Origin: Pseudarthrobacter defluvii
GTDB lineage: Bacteria > Actinomycetota > Actinomycetes > Actinomycetales > Micrococcaceae
Length of the DNA: 64,000 nucleotides
Reading direction: 5' to 3'
NCBI RefSeq assembly: GCF_030323865.1
Contig: NZ_CP066362.1
Coordinates: 2,728,001-2,792,000 of the forward strand
A program made the translations under genes and the position numbers. The notes under the pieces are model-generated. The model searched no databases. It saw only the letters and a list, made by a program, of their open reading frames with translations, and was not told the origin of the DNA. Within the stretch, counting starts at the first letter, position 1; the number at the start of each line of letters is the position of its first letter. Shown in pieces: positions 52,586 to 61,909 of this stretch.

Positions 52586-53872
52586 CTAACGTGCTGGGTA
52601 GTCGCGCTCCGGTTCGCCGATGTACAGCTGGCGCGGGCGGCCGATCTTGGTGTTCGGATCGCTGATCATCTCCCGCCACTGGGCAATCCAGCCCGGGAGG
52701 CGGCCGATGGCGAACAGGACGGTGAACATCTTCTCCGGGAAGCCCATGGCCTTGTAGATCAGGCCGGTGTAGAAGTCCACGTTCGGGTAGAGCTTGCGCT
52801 GGATGAAGTAGTCATCGCTGAGCGCCTTCTCTTCCAGGCGCATGGCGATATCCAGCAGTTCGTCGTTGCCACCGAGCTTGCTGAGGATCTCGTGGGCCGT
52901 GGCCTTGACGATCTTGGCGCGCGGATCGTAGTTCTTGTAGACGCGGTGCCCGAAGCCCATGAGGCGGACGCCGTCTTCCTTGTTCTTGACCTTCTCCATG
53001 TAGTCCTCGGGCTTGAGGCCCTCGGCCTGGATCTGGCGGAGCATCTTCAGCACGGCCTCGTTGGCGCCGCCGTGGGCGGGTCCGAAGAGGGCGTTGATGC
53101 CGGCCGACACAGAGGCGAACAAGTTGGCGTTGGAGGAGCCCACCAGGCGCACGGTGGAGGTGGAGCAGTTCTGCTCGTGGTCCGCGTGCAGGATGAGGAG
53201 CAGGTCCAGTGCCTTGACGATCACCGGATCCAGCTCGTACTGCTCGGCAGGCAGGCCGAAGCTCAGGCGCAGGAAGTTCTCCACCAGGTTCATGGAGTTG
53301 TCCGGGTACAGCATGGGCTGGCCGATGGACTTCTTGTGCGCGTAGGCGGCGATGACCGGCAGCTTGGCCATCAGGCGGATGGTGGAAACCTCCACCTGCT
53401 CGGCGTTGAACGGGTCCAGCGAGTCCTGGTAGAAGGTGGACAGCGCGGACACGGCCGAGGACAGCACCGGCATGGGGTGCGCATCGCGGGGGAAGCCGCC
53501 GAAGAAGCCCTTGAGTTCCTCGTGCAGCAGGGTGTGCCGGCGGATCTTCTGGTCGAACTCATCCAGCTCAGTAGGCGTGGGCAGGTTGCCGTAGATCAGA
53601 AGGTAGGACACCTCCAGGAAGCTGGAGTGCTGCGCCAGCTGCTCGATGGGGTATCCGCGGTAGCGCAGGATGCCTGCATCGCCATCGATGTAGGTGATGG
53701 CGGAGGTGGTTGCTGCGGTGTTCATGAAGCCGGGGTCGAAGGTAACGGCACCGGTCTGCTTCAGCAGCTTGGAGACGTCGTAACCTTCGTTCCCTTCAAC
53801 AACCTGGATGCGCGGGAGCTTCAGCTCGCCACCTGCGTGGAGCAGGGTCGCAGCATTGTTGGTCTCAGTCAT
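52586..53872 (-). CDS. gltA: Citrate synthase (type II)
   Basis: The 428-residue enzyme has catalytic and binding residues in 'LHADHEQNCSTSTVRLVGSS', 'GPAHGGANE' and 'GFGHRVYKNYDPRA'. It condenses acetyl-CoA and oxaloacetate at the entry of the TCA cycle. The ATG at 53872 has AAGGGG upstream. An in-frame ATG at 53998 would add 42 residues without similarity; it lies close to a predicted transcription start, so its use cannot be excluded. Confidence 0.95.
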   Translation of the reverse strand: MTETNNAATLLHAGGELKLPRIQVVEGNEGYDVSKLLKQTGAVTFDPGFMNTAATTSAITYIDGDAGILRYRGYPIEQLAQHSSFLEVSYLLIYGNLPTPTELDEFDQKIRRHTLLHEELKGFFGGFPRDAHPMPVLSSAVSALSTFYQDSLDPFNAEQVEVSTIRLMAKLPVIAAYAHKKSIGQPMLYPDNSMNLVENFLRLSFGLPAEQYELDPVIVKALDLLLILHADHEQNCSTSTVRLVGSSNANLFASVSAGINALFGPAHGGANEAVLKMLRQIQAEGLKPEDYMEKVKNKEDGVRLMGFGHRVYKNYDPRAKIVKATAHEILSKLGGNDELLDIAMRLEEKALSDDYFIQRKLYPNVDFYTGLIYKAMGFPEKMFTVLFAIGRLPGWIAQWREMISDPNTKIGRPRQLYIGEPERDYPAR

Positions 53873-54107
53873 GGAGTCCCCTTCATGAGGCGTCTTTGGC
53901 CTCTGTCGAAAGCTTGATCCAACATCAGGTGAGCCGTGCACGAAGCCTGAAGAGACAGGTTCCAACACCCGGGCTGCCTTCTTGTAGAAAGCCACCATTG
54001 ATCAGTTAAAAAGTACCGCTCCTTGGCGGGTGTCACTAATCCGGGGTCCGCCCGTGCGGCCTAAAACACACCGGATGTGCGGCGAGTCACACGAATATTA
54101 CGTACCC
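53873..54107 (-). promoter_or_regulatory. gltA upstream region with candidate promoter and Crp/GlxR-like site
   Basis: On the minus strand TTAGTG (complement of 54034-54039) and TACTTT (complement of 54010-54015) are spaced by 18 bp. Upstream, 54076-54091 reads TGTGC-N6-TCACA, one mismatch from the Crp-family consensus, centred about 76 bp before the predicted start. GlxR controls gltA in C. glutamicum (known); the link here is inferred. Confidence 0.48.
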
Positions 54108-55259
54108 TTAGGAGCCTGCTTCGGCCAGCCGGGCCACTGCTGCGTCGATGCGCTCATCCGAGCCGGTCAGGGCGACCCGCACATAGCCATTGCCCGCGTC
54201 CCCGTAAAAGACCCCTGGCCCCACAACGATGCCCCGCTCAGCCAAGCGGGCAACGGTATCCCAGGTGCCCTCTCCTGCCGTGGACCAAAGGTACAGGCCG
54301 GCGTCGGATTCCTTGATCTCCAGACCGAAGTCCAGCAGCGCGGGCACCAGGCGTTCGCGCCGGCCACGGTACAGGTCCTTCTGGGCCTCGACATGCGCAT
54401 CGTCGCCCAGTGCCACCCGCATGGCTTCCTGGATGGGGTAGGGCACGATCATGCCCGCATGCTTGCGGCTGTTGACCAGGTTGGGCATCAGGTCCGGATC
54501 ACCGGCGACGAAAGCTGCCCTGTAGCCGGCCAGGTTGGACTGCTTGCTGAGCGAGTAGACGGCGAGCAGTCCCTGGTGCGAGCCACCGGCCACGCGGGGA
54601 TCGAGGATGCTGGGGACGCGCTGGCCGCCGCGCTGGACGTCCCAGTCGCCCCAACCGAGCTCCGCGTAGCATTCGTCCGACGCCACCACGGCGCCCAGTT
54701 CACGGGCCTGGACCACCAGAGCCTTCAGGGAGTCAGCGTCCCTGACGCTGCCTGTGGGGTTGCCCGGCGAGTTGACCCAGATGAGGCGGACCCGCGCCCG
54801 GGTGGCCTCGTCCAGCTCGTCCAGGTTGTCCGTTGCCACCGAGGTGACGCCCGCGAGGGTCGCGCCGATATCGTACGTGGGGTAGGCCACCTTGGGACGT
54901 ACGACGACGTCTCCGGGCTTGAGTCCCAGCAGCAGCGGCAGCCACGCAACGAGTTCCTTGGAACCCACCGTGGGCATGATGTTCTTGGGGTCCATGCCCG
55001 CCACACCGCGCCGCCGTTCAAACCAGCCCGCGATGGCTTCCCGCAGCGCCGGTGTGCCGTGGACCGTGGGATAGCCGGGGGCGTTCGCGGCGGCCTTCAG
55101 GGCGTCCTGGACCAGCTGCGGCGTGGGATCCACGGGCGTGCCGATGGAGAGGTTGACGGCTCCGCCGGGATGCCCGGAGGCCTTGGCCACGTATGGTGCC
55201 ATGGCCTCCCAGGGGTAATCAGGCAGATCCAGGCCAAACGAATTCACTGCTGCGGTCAC
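54108..55259 (-). CDS. dapC: Succinyldiaminopimelate transaminase
   Basis: This 383-residue class I/II aminotransferase has 'INLSIGTPVDPTPQLV'-type N-terminal features, the 'WVNSPGNPTGSV' strand, and the PLP lysine in VYSLSKQSNLAGYRAAF. It makes succinyl-DAP from the keto precursor, acting between DapD and DapE. GTG start. Downstream of fdxA by 14 bp, an arrangement shared with other actinobacteria. Confidence 0.93.
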   Translation of the reverse strand: MTAAVNSFGLDLPDYPWEAMAPYVAKASGHPGGAVNLSIGTPVDPTPQLVQDALKAAANAPGYPTVHGTPALREAIAGWFERRRGVAGMDPKNIMPTVGSKELVAWLPLLLGLKPGDVVVRPKVAYPTYDIGATLAGVTSVATDNLDELDEATRARVRLIWVNSPGNPTGSVRDADSLKALVVQARELGAVVASDECYAELGWGDWDVQRGGQRVPSILDPRVAGGSHQGLLAVYSLSKQSNLAGYRAAFVAGDPDLMPNLVNSRKHAGMIVPYPIQEAMRVALGDDAHVEAQKDLYRGRRERLVPALLDFGLEIKESDAGLYLWSTAGEGTWDTVARLAERGIVVGPGVFYGDAGNGYVRVALTGSDERIDAAVARLAEAGS

Positions 55260-55273
55260 GATGTCCGTCCGCG

Positions 55274-55600
55274 TCAGTGGTCTTGGTTCTGCGGGGGCAG
55301 GGCGGCGATCATCGGGTGGTCCTTGCCAGTGTTGCCGATCTTGGCTGCGCCGCCCGGGGAGCCGAGGTCATCGAAGAACTCAACGTTGGCTTTGTAGTAG
55401 TCGGCCCATTCCTCCGGGGTGTCGTCCTCGTAGTAGATGGCCTCAACCGGGCACACCGGTTCGCAGGCTCCACAGTCGACGCACTCATCCGGATGGATGT
55501 ACAGCGAACGCTCACCTTCATAGATGCAGTCGACGGGGCATTCTTCAATACATGCCTTGTCCTTGACATCCACACACGGCTGCGCGATTACGTACGTCAC
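55274..55600 (-). CDS. fdxA: Seven-iron ferredoxin
   Basis: This 108-residue ferredoxin has cysteines C9, C17, C21, C25, C40, C43, C46 and C50. By alignment with Azotobacter ferredoxin I, C9, C17 and C50 hold the [3Fe-4S] cluster and C21, C40, C43 and C46 the [4Fe-4S] cluster. GTG start gives the usual MTYVIAQPCVDV. Electron carrier for oxidoreductases; partner unknown. Cotranscribed with dapC. Confidence 0.95.
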   Translation of the reverse strand: MTYVIAQPCVDVKDKACIEECPVDCIYEGERSLYIHPDECVDCGACEPVCPVEAIYYEDDTPEEWADYYKANVEFFDDLGSPGGAAKIGNTGKDHPMIAALPPQNQDH

Positions 55601-55725
55601 GTCCCTGGCCTCTCCACGTTGGGGTTCCGGCGTCCCGCCGGCTCTTGCATCCGGCAGCACAGCCGGTATCTGACATCTGAGCCTATTATCTCTCAGCCCG
55701 TTCCCGCGAACCTAGCCGGGCACCC

Positions 55726-55731
55726 TAGTAT
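55726..55731 (+). promoter_or_regulatory. Candidate -10 hexamer for the small SH3-like gene
   Basis: TAGTAT ends 6 nt before the GTG at 55738, with no ribosome site between. Confidence 0.42.
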
Positions 55732-55737
55732 GAACTG

Positions 55738-55977
55738 GTGAGTCAGCCAGTACCTGCGCCAGCGCGCTTCCTCGCCGCGGCCGAGCCAGGCACCCGGGTG
55801 GTGGTGCGCTACCAAATCGAGGGCGGCCTCACGGACGCGTTGGGACATCTGCTGGCCTGCGACGCCGGTTCCTGTACCGTCCGCACCCGGCAGGCCGACG
55901 TCGTGATTCCCCTTGACCGCGTGGTGGCGGCCAAGAAAGTGCCGCCCGCTCCCCCGCGTCGCGCCGCTGCACACTGA
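55738..55977 (+). CDS. Small SH3-like domain protein (possible stand-alone N-terminal domain of a GNAT family)
   Basis: The 79-residue protein reads 'PGTRVVVRYQIEGGLTDALGHLLACDAGSCTVRTRQADVVIPLDRVVAAKKVPPAPPRR'. This resembles the N-terminal barrel found before acetyltransferase (GNAT) domains in other actinobacteria (recalled, not searched). Here the frame ends right after it, and no GNAT domain follows. Divergent from fdxA. Confidence 0.72.
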   Translation: MSQPVPAPARFLAAAEPGTRVVVRYQIEGGLTDALGHLLACDAGSCTVRTRQADVVIPLDRVVAAKKVPPAPPRRAAAH

Positions 55978-56029
55978 CACCGCCGCCCACGGCGCAGGCA
56001 CTGTCCCCGCGGCGCACCCACTCCCGCAG

Positions 56030-56839
56030 TCATTGCGCAGTACGGTACGTAGCCAACGCCCGCTGCACCATCTTCACGAACCCGTCCGGCTCGCGTAGCA
56101 GCATCTCAAAGGTGATCCGAAGGGTTGGGACACCCTGGATAACGGTGGCATTCCAACGCCGTCTATCCTCGCGGTAAGCCTCCCGGCTGCTGTGGTGGGC
56201 GTAACCATCCGTCTCAATACCGAGCAGGCCATCAACGAGTAGATCCAGGTGTCCCATCCCGGGGATCCTGACCTGCAGCTCGACCGTGTGCCCGGCTTCC
56301 TCCAGCAAATACCGTGCCATCGTTTCGATGACGGACCCGGATTGGGGGCGGATCCGTGCCACCAACTCCCGGAGGCCCTTTTCGCGGACGGCCGGAAATC
56401 GCTCCCGCAGGGCAGGAAGTTGGATGAGCCCGTTCTTGACCGCGGATTCCGCAATGGCCAGTCCCTCCAGGGGCGCCAGGCAGCGCAACGACTGGCACAC
56501 AACGTCCAGGGGTGTCAGCGGAATCCTGCTCCGGTGCACCATGCAACCCGGGATCGGCCTGCCGTGTGCTGCGGCCAGGTGCGGTCTGTCTGGTTGGCTG
56601 ACAACCCACAGGCCAGCGGCGCCGGCAGCCGAGACGCAGCCCAGGACCGCGTGGTGGCGGCCCGCGTGGATAAGCACCGGGTCCGCCTGCGGGTGGGCAT
56701 AGACGCCCCTGGCAATTCGTTGGACTGAGCCTGCGGCCACCCCCGATTCCAGGTTCCGGCGCGAAACTCCCGCCATGGACAGCGAGTGGGTACTGGCAAC
56801 GCCGCCCAGGGCAGCCAGGACTTCGGAAACAGTCGGCAT
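56030..56839 (-). CDS. AbiEi-like winged-helix/DUF559 endonuclease-fold protein
   Basis: The 269-residue protein has an N-terminal winged-helix domain as in AbiEi antitoxins ('VLAALGGVASTHSLSMAGVSRRNLESGVAAGSVQRIARGVY', in pieces) and a C-terminal DUF559 domain, a PD-(D/E)XK fold with D199, E209 and D211 in HLDLLVDGLLGIETDGYAHH. Such proteins are frequent orphan genes in actinobacteria; function unknown, possibly DNA nicking with self-regulation. No toxin (AbiEii) gene is adjacent. A 25-bp dyad lies 90 bp upstream. Confidence 0.83.
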   Translation of the reverse strand: MPTVSEVLAALGGVASTHSLSMAGVSRRNLESGVAAGSVQRIARGVYAHPQADPVLIHAGRHHAVLGCVSAAGAAGLWVVSQPDRPHLAAAHGRPIPGCMVHRSRIPLTPLDVVCQSLRCLAPLEGLAIAESAVKNGLIQLPALRERFPAVREKGLRELVARIRPQSGSVIETMARYLLEEAGHTVELQVRIPGMGHLDLLVDGLLGIETDGYAHHSSREAYREDRRRWNATVIQGVPTLRITFEMLLREPDGFVKMVQRALATYRTAQ

Positions 56840-57041
56840 AACTGCATGCTTGCCGTTTACGGGGCCGGACGCAGGGCCAGGAAACCGCTATGTGGACAAC
56901 CGTCAGTGCGCGGTGACAGCGCGGCTCGTTGTGCACGGACAGTCCCTGCACAATGAACCGCTACATCATTGTGCCGGCGAGCCCGTTAAAGCAGAACGCC
57001 ACCGGTAGATACCGGTGGCGTTCTGTGGACCTGTTGAGTTA
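56840..57041. other. 202-bp intergenic region with operator-like dyad and typA terminator
   Basis: 56929-56953 is a dyad: TTGTGCA, C, GGA, CAG, TCC, C, TGCACAA, symmetric around 56941. It may be an operator for the DUF559 gene. 56992-57025 is the typA terminator. Confidence 0.5.
56992..57025 (-). terminator. typA terminator
   Basis: Perfect 16-bp stem (arms 56992-57007 and 57010-57025), 2-nt loop GA. On the minus strand it is followed by CTTTAACGGG. Confidence 0.82.
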
Positions 57042-58970
57042 CTAGGCCTTGGCGCGGGCGCGGTTGGCCTTGGCGCGCTCGTTGGTGTCCAGGATCACCT
57101 TGCGGATGCGGATGGCCTCCGGGGTCACCTCGACGCACTCGTCCTCACGGGCGAACTCCAGTGACTCTTCGAGGGTGAGCTCCCGCGGCGGGGTCAGGTT
57201 CTCGAAGGTGTCGGAGGAAGCGGCACGCATGTTGGTGAGCTTCTTTTCCTTGGTGATGTTGACGTCCATGTCGTCGGCGCGGGAGTTCTCGCCAACGATC
57301 ATGCCTTCGTACACCTCGGAGGTGGGCTTCACGAAGAAGGAGCCGCGTTCCTGCAGGTTGATCATGGCGAAGGGGGTGACCACACCGGCGCGGTCGGCGA
57401 TCATGGAGCCGTTGGTGCGGTACTCGATGGGGCCGGCCCAGGGCTCGTAGCCTTCGGAGATGGAGGCTGCAATGCCGGCACCGCGGGTGTCGGTGAGGAA
57501 CCGGGTCCGGAAACCGATCAGGCCACGGGCCGGAACGATGAACTCCATGCGGCACCAGCCGGTACCGTGGTTGGCCATGTTGGTCATGCGGCCCTTGCGG
57601 GCTGCCATGAGCTGCGTGACGGCGCCAAGGTATTCCTCGGGCACGTCGATAGTCATGTGCTCCATGGGCTCATGGATCTTGCCGTCGATGGTCTTGGTAA
57701 CCACCTGGGGCTTGCCCACTGTGAGCTCGAAGCCCTCGCGGCGCATCTGCTCAACCAGGATGGCCAGCGCCAGCTCGCCACGGCCCTGGACTTCCCAGGC
57801 ATCGGGACGCTCGGTGGGGAGCACCTTGATGGAGACGTTACCGATCAGTTCCTTGTCCAGGCGGTCCTTTACCTGGCGGGCCGTGACCTTGGCGCCCTTG
57901 ACCTTGCCGGCCAGCGGGGAGGTGTTGATACCGATGGTCATGGAGATCGCGGGGTCATCAACGGTGATCAGCGGCAGCGGCTGCGGGTTCTCGACGTCGG
58001 TGAGGGTTTCGCCAATGGTGATGTCCTCGATGCCGGCGACGGCCACAATCTCGCCGGGGCCGGCTGATTCTGCGGGAACGCGCTCCAGTGCCTTGGTGGC
58101 CAGCAGTTCGGTGATTTTGACAGTCTTGAGCTCACCGTTCTGGCGGGCCCAGGCCACCTGCTGGCCCTTGCGGAGGGTGCCGTTGTAGATGCGGAGCAGG
58201 GCGAGGCGGCCCAGGAACGGGGAGGCATCCAGGTTTGTGACGTGGGCCTGCAGGACGCCCTCGGGGTTGTACGTGGGGGCCGGAATGTGCTCGACAATGG
58301 TCTTGAAGAGCGGCTCGAGGTCCTCGTTCTCCGGGGCGGTGCCGTCAGCGGGCTGTTCGAGGGACGCACGGCCAACCTTGGCTGCAGCGTAAACAACGGG
58401 AACTTCGAGGATCTTGTCCAGGTCCAGGTCGGGAACTTCGTCCGCCAGGTCGGAAGCCAGGCCGAGGAGCAGGTCCATGGACTCGTGGACGACCTCCTCG
58501 ATGCGGGCATCGGGACGGTCGGTCTTGTTGACCAGCAGGATGACAGGCAGGTGGGCGGCAAGGGCCTTGCGGAGGACGAAGCGGGTCTGCGGCAGCGGAC
58601 CCTCGGAGGCGTCAACGAGGAGGACGACGCCATCGACCATGGACAGGCCGCGCTCCACCTCGCCGCCGAAGTCGGCGTGGCCGGGGGTGTCGATGACGTT
58701 GATGGTGATGGTCTCGCCGTTGGAGGAAGGACCGTTGTAGGCCACCGTGGTGTTCTTGGCCAGGATGGTGATGCCCTTTTCGCGCTCAAGGTCACCGGAG
58801 TCCATCACGCGGTCTTCGAGGTGGTTGTGCTCGGCAAAGGAATTGGTCTGCTTGAGCATGGCATCGACCAAAGTGGTCTTGCCGTGGTCAACGTGGGCCA
58901 CAATCGCGACGTTGCGCAGATCACTGCGCGATGCAGTGGCTACCGCGGTGTTGGTGGTGGTTTCAGACAT
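57042..58970 (-). CDS. typA: Translational GTPase TypA/BipA
   Basis: The 642-residue GTPase has G1 [10 protein letters not shown] (25-34), G2 region '[13 protein letters not shown]', G3 [15 protein letters not shown]4 '[12 protein letters not shown]', plus EF-G-like domains III and V and the TypA C-terminal domain ('[18 protein letters not shown]', '[18 protein letters not shown]'). It binds ribosomes and affects assembly and stress growth. The start ATG is clear; the ribosome site is weak. Confidence 0.96.
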   Translation of the reverse strand: MSETTTNTAVATASRSDLRNVAIVAHVDHGKTTLVDAMLKQTNSFAEHNHLEDRVMDSGDLEREKGITILAKNTTVAYNGPSSNGETITINVIDTPGHADFGGEVERGLSMVDGVVLLVDASEGPLPQTRFVLRKALAAHLPVILLVNKTDRPDARIEEVVHESMDLLLGLASDLADEVPDLDLDKILEVPVVYAAAKVGRASLEQPADGTAPENEDLEPLFKTIVEHIPAPTYNPEGVLQAHVTNLDASPFLGRLALLRIYNGTLRKGQQVAWARQNGELKTVKITELLATKALERVPAESAGPGEIVAVAGIEDITIGETLTDVENPQPLPLITVDDPAISMTIGINTSPLAGKVKGAKVTARQVKDRLDKELIGNVSIKVLPTERPDAWEVQGRGELALAILVEQMRREGFELTVGKPQVVTKTIDGKIHEPMEHMTIDVPEEYLGAVTQLMAARKGRMTNMANHGTGWCRMEFIVPARGLIGFRTRFLTDTRGAGIAASISEGYEPWAGPIEYRTNGSMIADRAGVVTPFAMINLQERGSFFVKPTSEVYEGMIVGENSRADDMDVNITKEKKLTNMRAASSDTFENLTPPRELTLEESLEFAREDECVEVTPEAIRIRKVILDTNERAKANRARAKA

Positions 58971-59201
58971 GCGTAATGGCTCGATTCAGTGGAGTCAGCT
59001 GTTGTATCGCGACATTTCCAACTGGAACGCACGACGGACTTGGCCCTTAACACAGGGCGTCTGCTTCCAGTCTAAACGCTGCGGCAAGTGATGGCCTAAA
59101 TCCGGACGCATGCGGGGCTGCCGCCAGTCCCCGGAACCACCTCTGCCTGCCAGGTCACACTCACTGGATAAATACCCGCCAATGCCCCATTATTGCTGTT
59201 G

Positions 59202-60137
59202 ATGAGCAGCCCATCGCCCCGCAAAGAATCCCCTCGTACAGCGCGCGTGCTCACGCGCGCCGCGGTGCTGGCCCTTGCCGCGGGACTTGTCCTTGCCGCC
59301 CCCGGGCAGCAGGCAGACGTGGCACCTGATGAGGCCTCCACCACAGAGGGCTACCTGCCATCCGCACTGCTCAGGGCCAACGCCGTCGGCCAACCTAATG
59401 CAACCCAGTACGCGTCAGGCGTCGACCTCTCAACGGTGCTGACGCGCCCCGCACTGTTCCCGGGTGAGATTTACCGCAATCCGGTCTTTGGACGCAATGA
59501 GCTGGTGGTGGCTAATGCGAGAAGCACCGCCGTGCTGATCGGCGACTCCCAGTCCGTACCCGATGACAGCTGGCCGCGCAGGGCCCTGGCGGGCCTGGGC
59601 TACGGCGTCCACTTCTGCGGCTACGGCGGCACGGGCTTCACTGCTGCCAATGGGAAAGTGGGCAACTACATCGATGCCCTGGAACGCGGCGATTGGCTGC
59701 TGCCGGCCGGAGAACCAGGCCTGATCGTGATTGAAGGCGGCGGCAACGACGCTGCCCGGGGCGCGTCCGATGCGCAAATCAGTTCCAACGCCAACCGGCT
59801 CATCGACGCACTGAAAGCCAGGTACCCCGGCACGCGGATCGTGATGGTGGGAACCCTTGCGCGCGGAGCCCAGGACGGCGGCGGCCGGCGGAGCCAGGTG
59901 GACGCACTGCTGGCGGGCATCGCAGCCCGGCAGCGGGTCACGTTCGTGAGTGCCGGCGACTGGCTGACCAAATACAACCTGACCCAGCACCTTGCTGATG
60001 CGGTCCATATGGATGCGGAAGGCCGGAAGCAGCTGGGCGGGGTCCTGGAGCGCCGCTTGCGTGAACTCGGGGTTCCCCCTGCCCCGGGCGCCGGACAGGC
60101 GCTGGCATATACGGGAGCGAACGGCGAAAACGGCTGA
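59202..60137 (+). CDS. Secreted SGNH/GDSL hydrolase
   Basis: The 311-residue protein has a signal peptide (basic start, AAVLALAAGLVLAAP). Catalytic elements are GDSQS with nucleophile S116, GGGND (179-183, oxyanion Gly/Asn) and D266-x2-H269. It probably deacetylates or de-esterifies wall polysaccharides or lipids; substrate unknown. I prefer the ATG at 59202; a TTG start at 59193 would add three residues. The stop codon lies in the terminator hairpin. Confidence 0.87.
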   Translation: MSSPSPRKESPRTARVLTRAAVLALAAGLVLAAPGQQADVAPDEASTTEGYLPSALLRANAVGQPNATQYASGVDLSTVLTRPALFPGEIYRNPVFGRNELVVANARSTAVLIGDSQSVPDDSWPRRALAGLGYGVHFCGYGGTGFTAANGKVGNYIDALERGDWLLPAGEPGLIVIEGGGNDAARGASDAQISSNANRLIDALKARYPGTRIVMVGTLARGAQDGGGRRSQVDALLAGIAARQRVTFVSAGDWLTKYNLTQHLADAVHMDAEGRKQLGGVLERRLRELGVPPAPGAGQALAYTGANGENG

Positions 60138-60168
60138 AGCCGGGACCCGAAGGCCCCGGCTCCAGCCG
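60131..60168. terminator. Bidirectional hairpin after the SGNH gene
   Basis: Nested stems: outer CGGCTG/CAGCCG (60131-60136 and 60163-60168) and inner AGCCGGGACC/GGCCCCGGCT (60138-60147 and 60152-60161, one mismatch) with a CGAA loop. Between convergent genes. Confidence 0.72.
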
Positions 60169-60187
60169 TCTGGACTCAAATGTCCCG

Positions 60188-61909
60188 CTACGCCACCTCG
60201 GGCGGAAGCATCAGCTTAGCGCCGGGGATGGCATTGAGCAGCGCCTTGGTGTAGTCCTGCTTCGGCGACTCGAAGACCTCGTCCGTGGAACCGGTCTCCA
60301 CCAGGCGGCCCTTTTCCATCACGCACACGTGGTCCGCAATCTGCCGCACCACGGCAAGGTCGTGGGTGATGAACAGGTACGTCAGGCCAAGGTTGGCCTG
60401 CAGGTCCGCCAGCAGGTTCAGCACCTGAGCCTGTACCAGCACATCGAGGGCGGAAACTGCCTCGTCACAGATGATGACCTCGGGGTCAAGCGCCAGTGCG
60501 CGCGCAATGGCAACACGCTGCCGCTGCCCGCCTGACAGCTCGTTAGGGTACCGCTGCATGGTGGACTGCGGCAGGGCCACCTGGTCCAGCAGTTCGCGGA
60601 CCTTCTTCTCCCGGCTGGCCTGGTCCCCGATCTTGTGCACCCGGAGCGGTTCTTCAATGGTGCGGTAGATGTTGTACATCGGATCGAGGGAGCCGTACGG
60701 ATCCTGGAAAATGGGCTGGACGCGCCTGCGGAACTTGAAGAGTTCGGCAGGTTTCAGGGCCGAGGTGTCCACACCATCGAACAGGATCCTGCCTTCCGTC
60801 GGCTTTTCCAGCTGGAGCACCATCTTTGCCACCGTGGACTTGCCGGAACCCGACTCCCCCACGATCGCTGTCGTGGTTCCCCGCCGGACGTCGAAGCTCA
60901 CGCCGTCCACCGCCGCGAAGTCCGTCGCCTTGCCCAGCCCCTGGCGCAGCTTGTAGACCTTGCGCAGGTCCTGGACCTGCAGGAAGGTGTCCGACTTTGC
61001 CGCCTCGGCTGCCGGTGCCAGCAGGTCCGCGGTCTCCACGCCCTGCTCCCTGGCGGCCTGGATACGGCGGCTGGCCAGGGACGGCGCGGACTCCACGAGC
61101 CGCTTGGTGTACGGGTGCTGCGGGTTGCGGAGCAGCTCCAGCGAGGGGCCTGCTTCAACCACGCGGCCCTGGTACATGACCACCACTTTGTCTGCACGCT
61201 CGGCTGCCAGGCCCAGGTCGTGGGTGATCAGCAGCACCGAGGTGCCAAGTTCGTTGGTCATCGTCTCCAGGTGGTCCAGGATCTGCCGCTGGACGGTGAC
61301 GTCGAGGGCCGATGTCGGCTCGTCCGCAATCAGCAGGCGCGGCTGGCAGGAGAGGCCAATAGCGATCAGCGCGCGCTGGCGCATGCCGCCCGAGAACTCG
61401 TGCGGGTACTGGTTGGCCCGGCGCTTGGCGTCCGGCAACCCCGCCTCGGAGAGCACCTTGGCAATATCGTCCGGCCCGCTGGGGCGGCCGTTTGCCTTCA
61501 GTGTTTCCCGGACCTGGTAGCCGATCTTCCACACGGGGTTGAGGTTGGACATGGGGTCCTGCGGAACCATGCCAATCGTGTTGCCGCGCAGCTCGATCAT
61601 GCGCTGCTCGGTGGCGTGGGCGATGTCCTCGCCGTCGAGCAGGATCTGTCCGCCGGACACCCTGCCGTTGTTGGGCAGGAGGCCAATGGCCGCGAGGGCC
61701 GTGGTGGATTTGCCGGAACCCGATTCCCCCACGATGGCGACCGTTTCGCCCGGCATGATGGTCAGGTGTGCGTTCCGCACGGCCTGGACCTCACCGCCGC
61801 CGGTCTTGAAGGTGATGGCGAGGTCACGGATTTCGAGCAGCGGCCTCACGCCGGTGGTGCCGGCCTCTTCGATGCGGACGTCGGGAGTTGTCATCTCTTT
61901 ATCTCTCAT
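60188..61909 (-). CDS. Oligopeptide ABC transporter, fused double ATP-binding protein
   Basis: The 573-residue protein contains two complete ATPase domains. Domain 1 has Walker A GESGSGKST (61-69) and signature 'EFSGGMRQRALIA'; domain 2 has the same Walker A at about 352-360, 'QPIFQDPYGSLDPM' and signature '[16 protein letters not shown]'. This is the DppD-DppF fusion form. The ATG overlaps the preceding permease stop (ATGA). An internal ATG at codon 6 is a possible alternative start. Drives uptake of peptides, or possibly nickel or sugars. Confidence 0.92.
   Translation of the reverse strand: MRDKEMTTPDVRIEEAGTTGVRPLLEIRDLAITFKTGGGEVQAVRNAHLTIMPGETVAIVGESGSGKSTTALAAIGLLPNNGRVSGGQILLDGEDIAHATEQRMIELRGNTIGMVPQDPMSNLNPVWKIGYQVRETLKANGRPSGPDDIAKVLSEAGLPDAKRRANQYPHEFSGGMRQRALIAIGLSCQPRLLIADEPTSALDVTVQRQILDHLETMTNELGTSVLLITHDLGLAAERADKVVVMYQGRVVEAGPSLELLRNPQHPYTKRLVESAPSLASRRIQAAREQGVETADLLAPAAEAAKSDTFLQVQDLRKVYKLRQGLGKATDFAAVDGVSFDVRRGTTTAIVGESGSGKSTVAKMVLQLEKPTEGRILFDGVDTSALKPAELFKFRRRVQPIFQDPYGSLDPMYNIYRTIEEPLRVHKIGDQASREKKVRELLDQVALPQSTMQRYPNELSGGQRQRVAIARALALDPEVIICDEAVSALDVLVQAQVLNLLADLQANLGLTYLFITHDLAVVRQIADHVCVMEKGRLVETGSTDEVFESPKQDYTKALLNAIPGAKLMLPPEVA

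Noticed and set aside
55978..56029. Terminator between the SH3-like gene and DUF559 gene
   Set aside because: Only a 5-bp CGCCG/CGGCG hairpin is visible.
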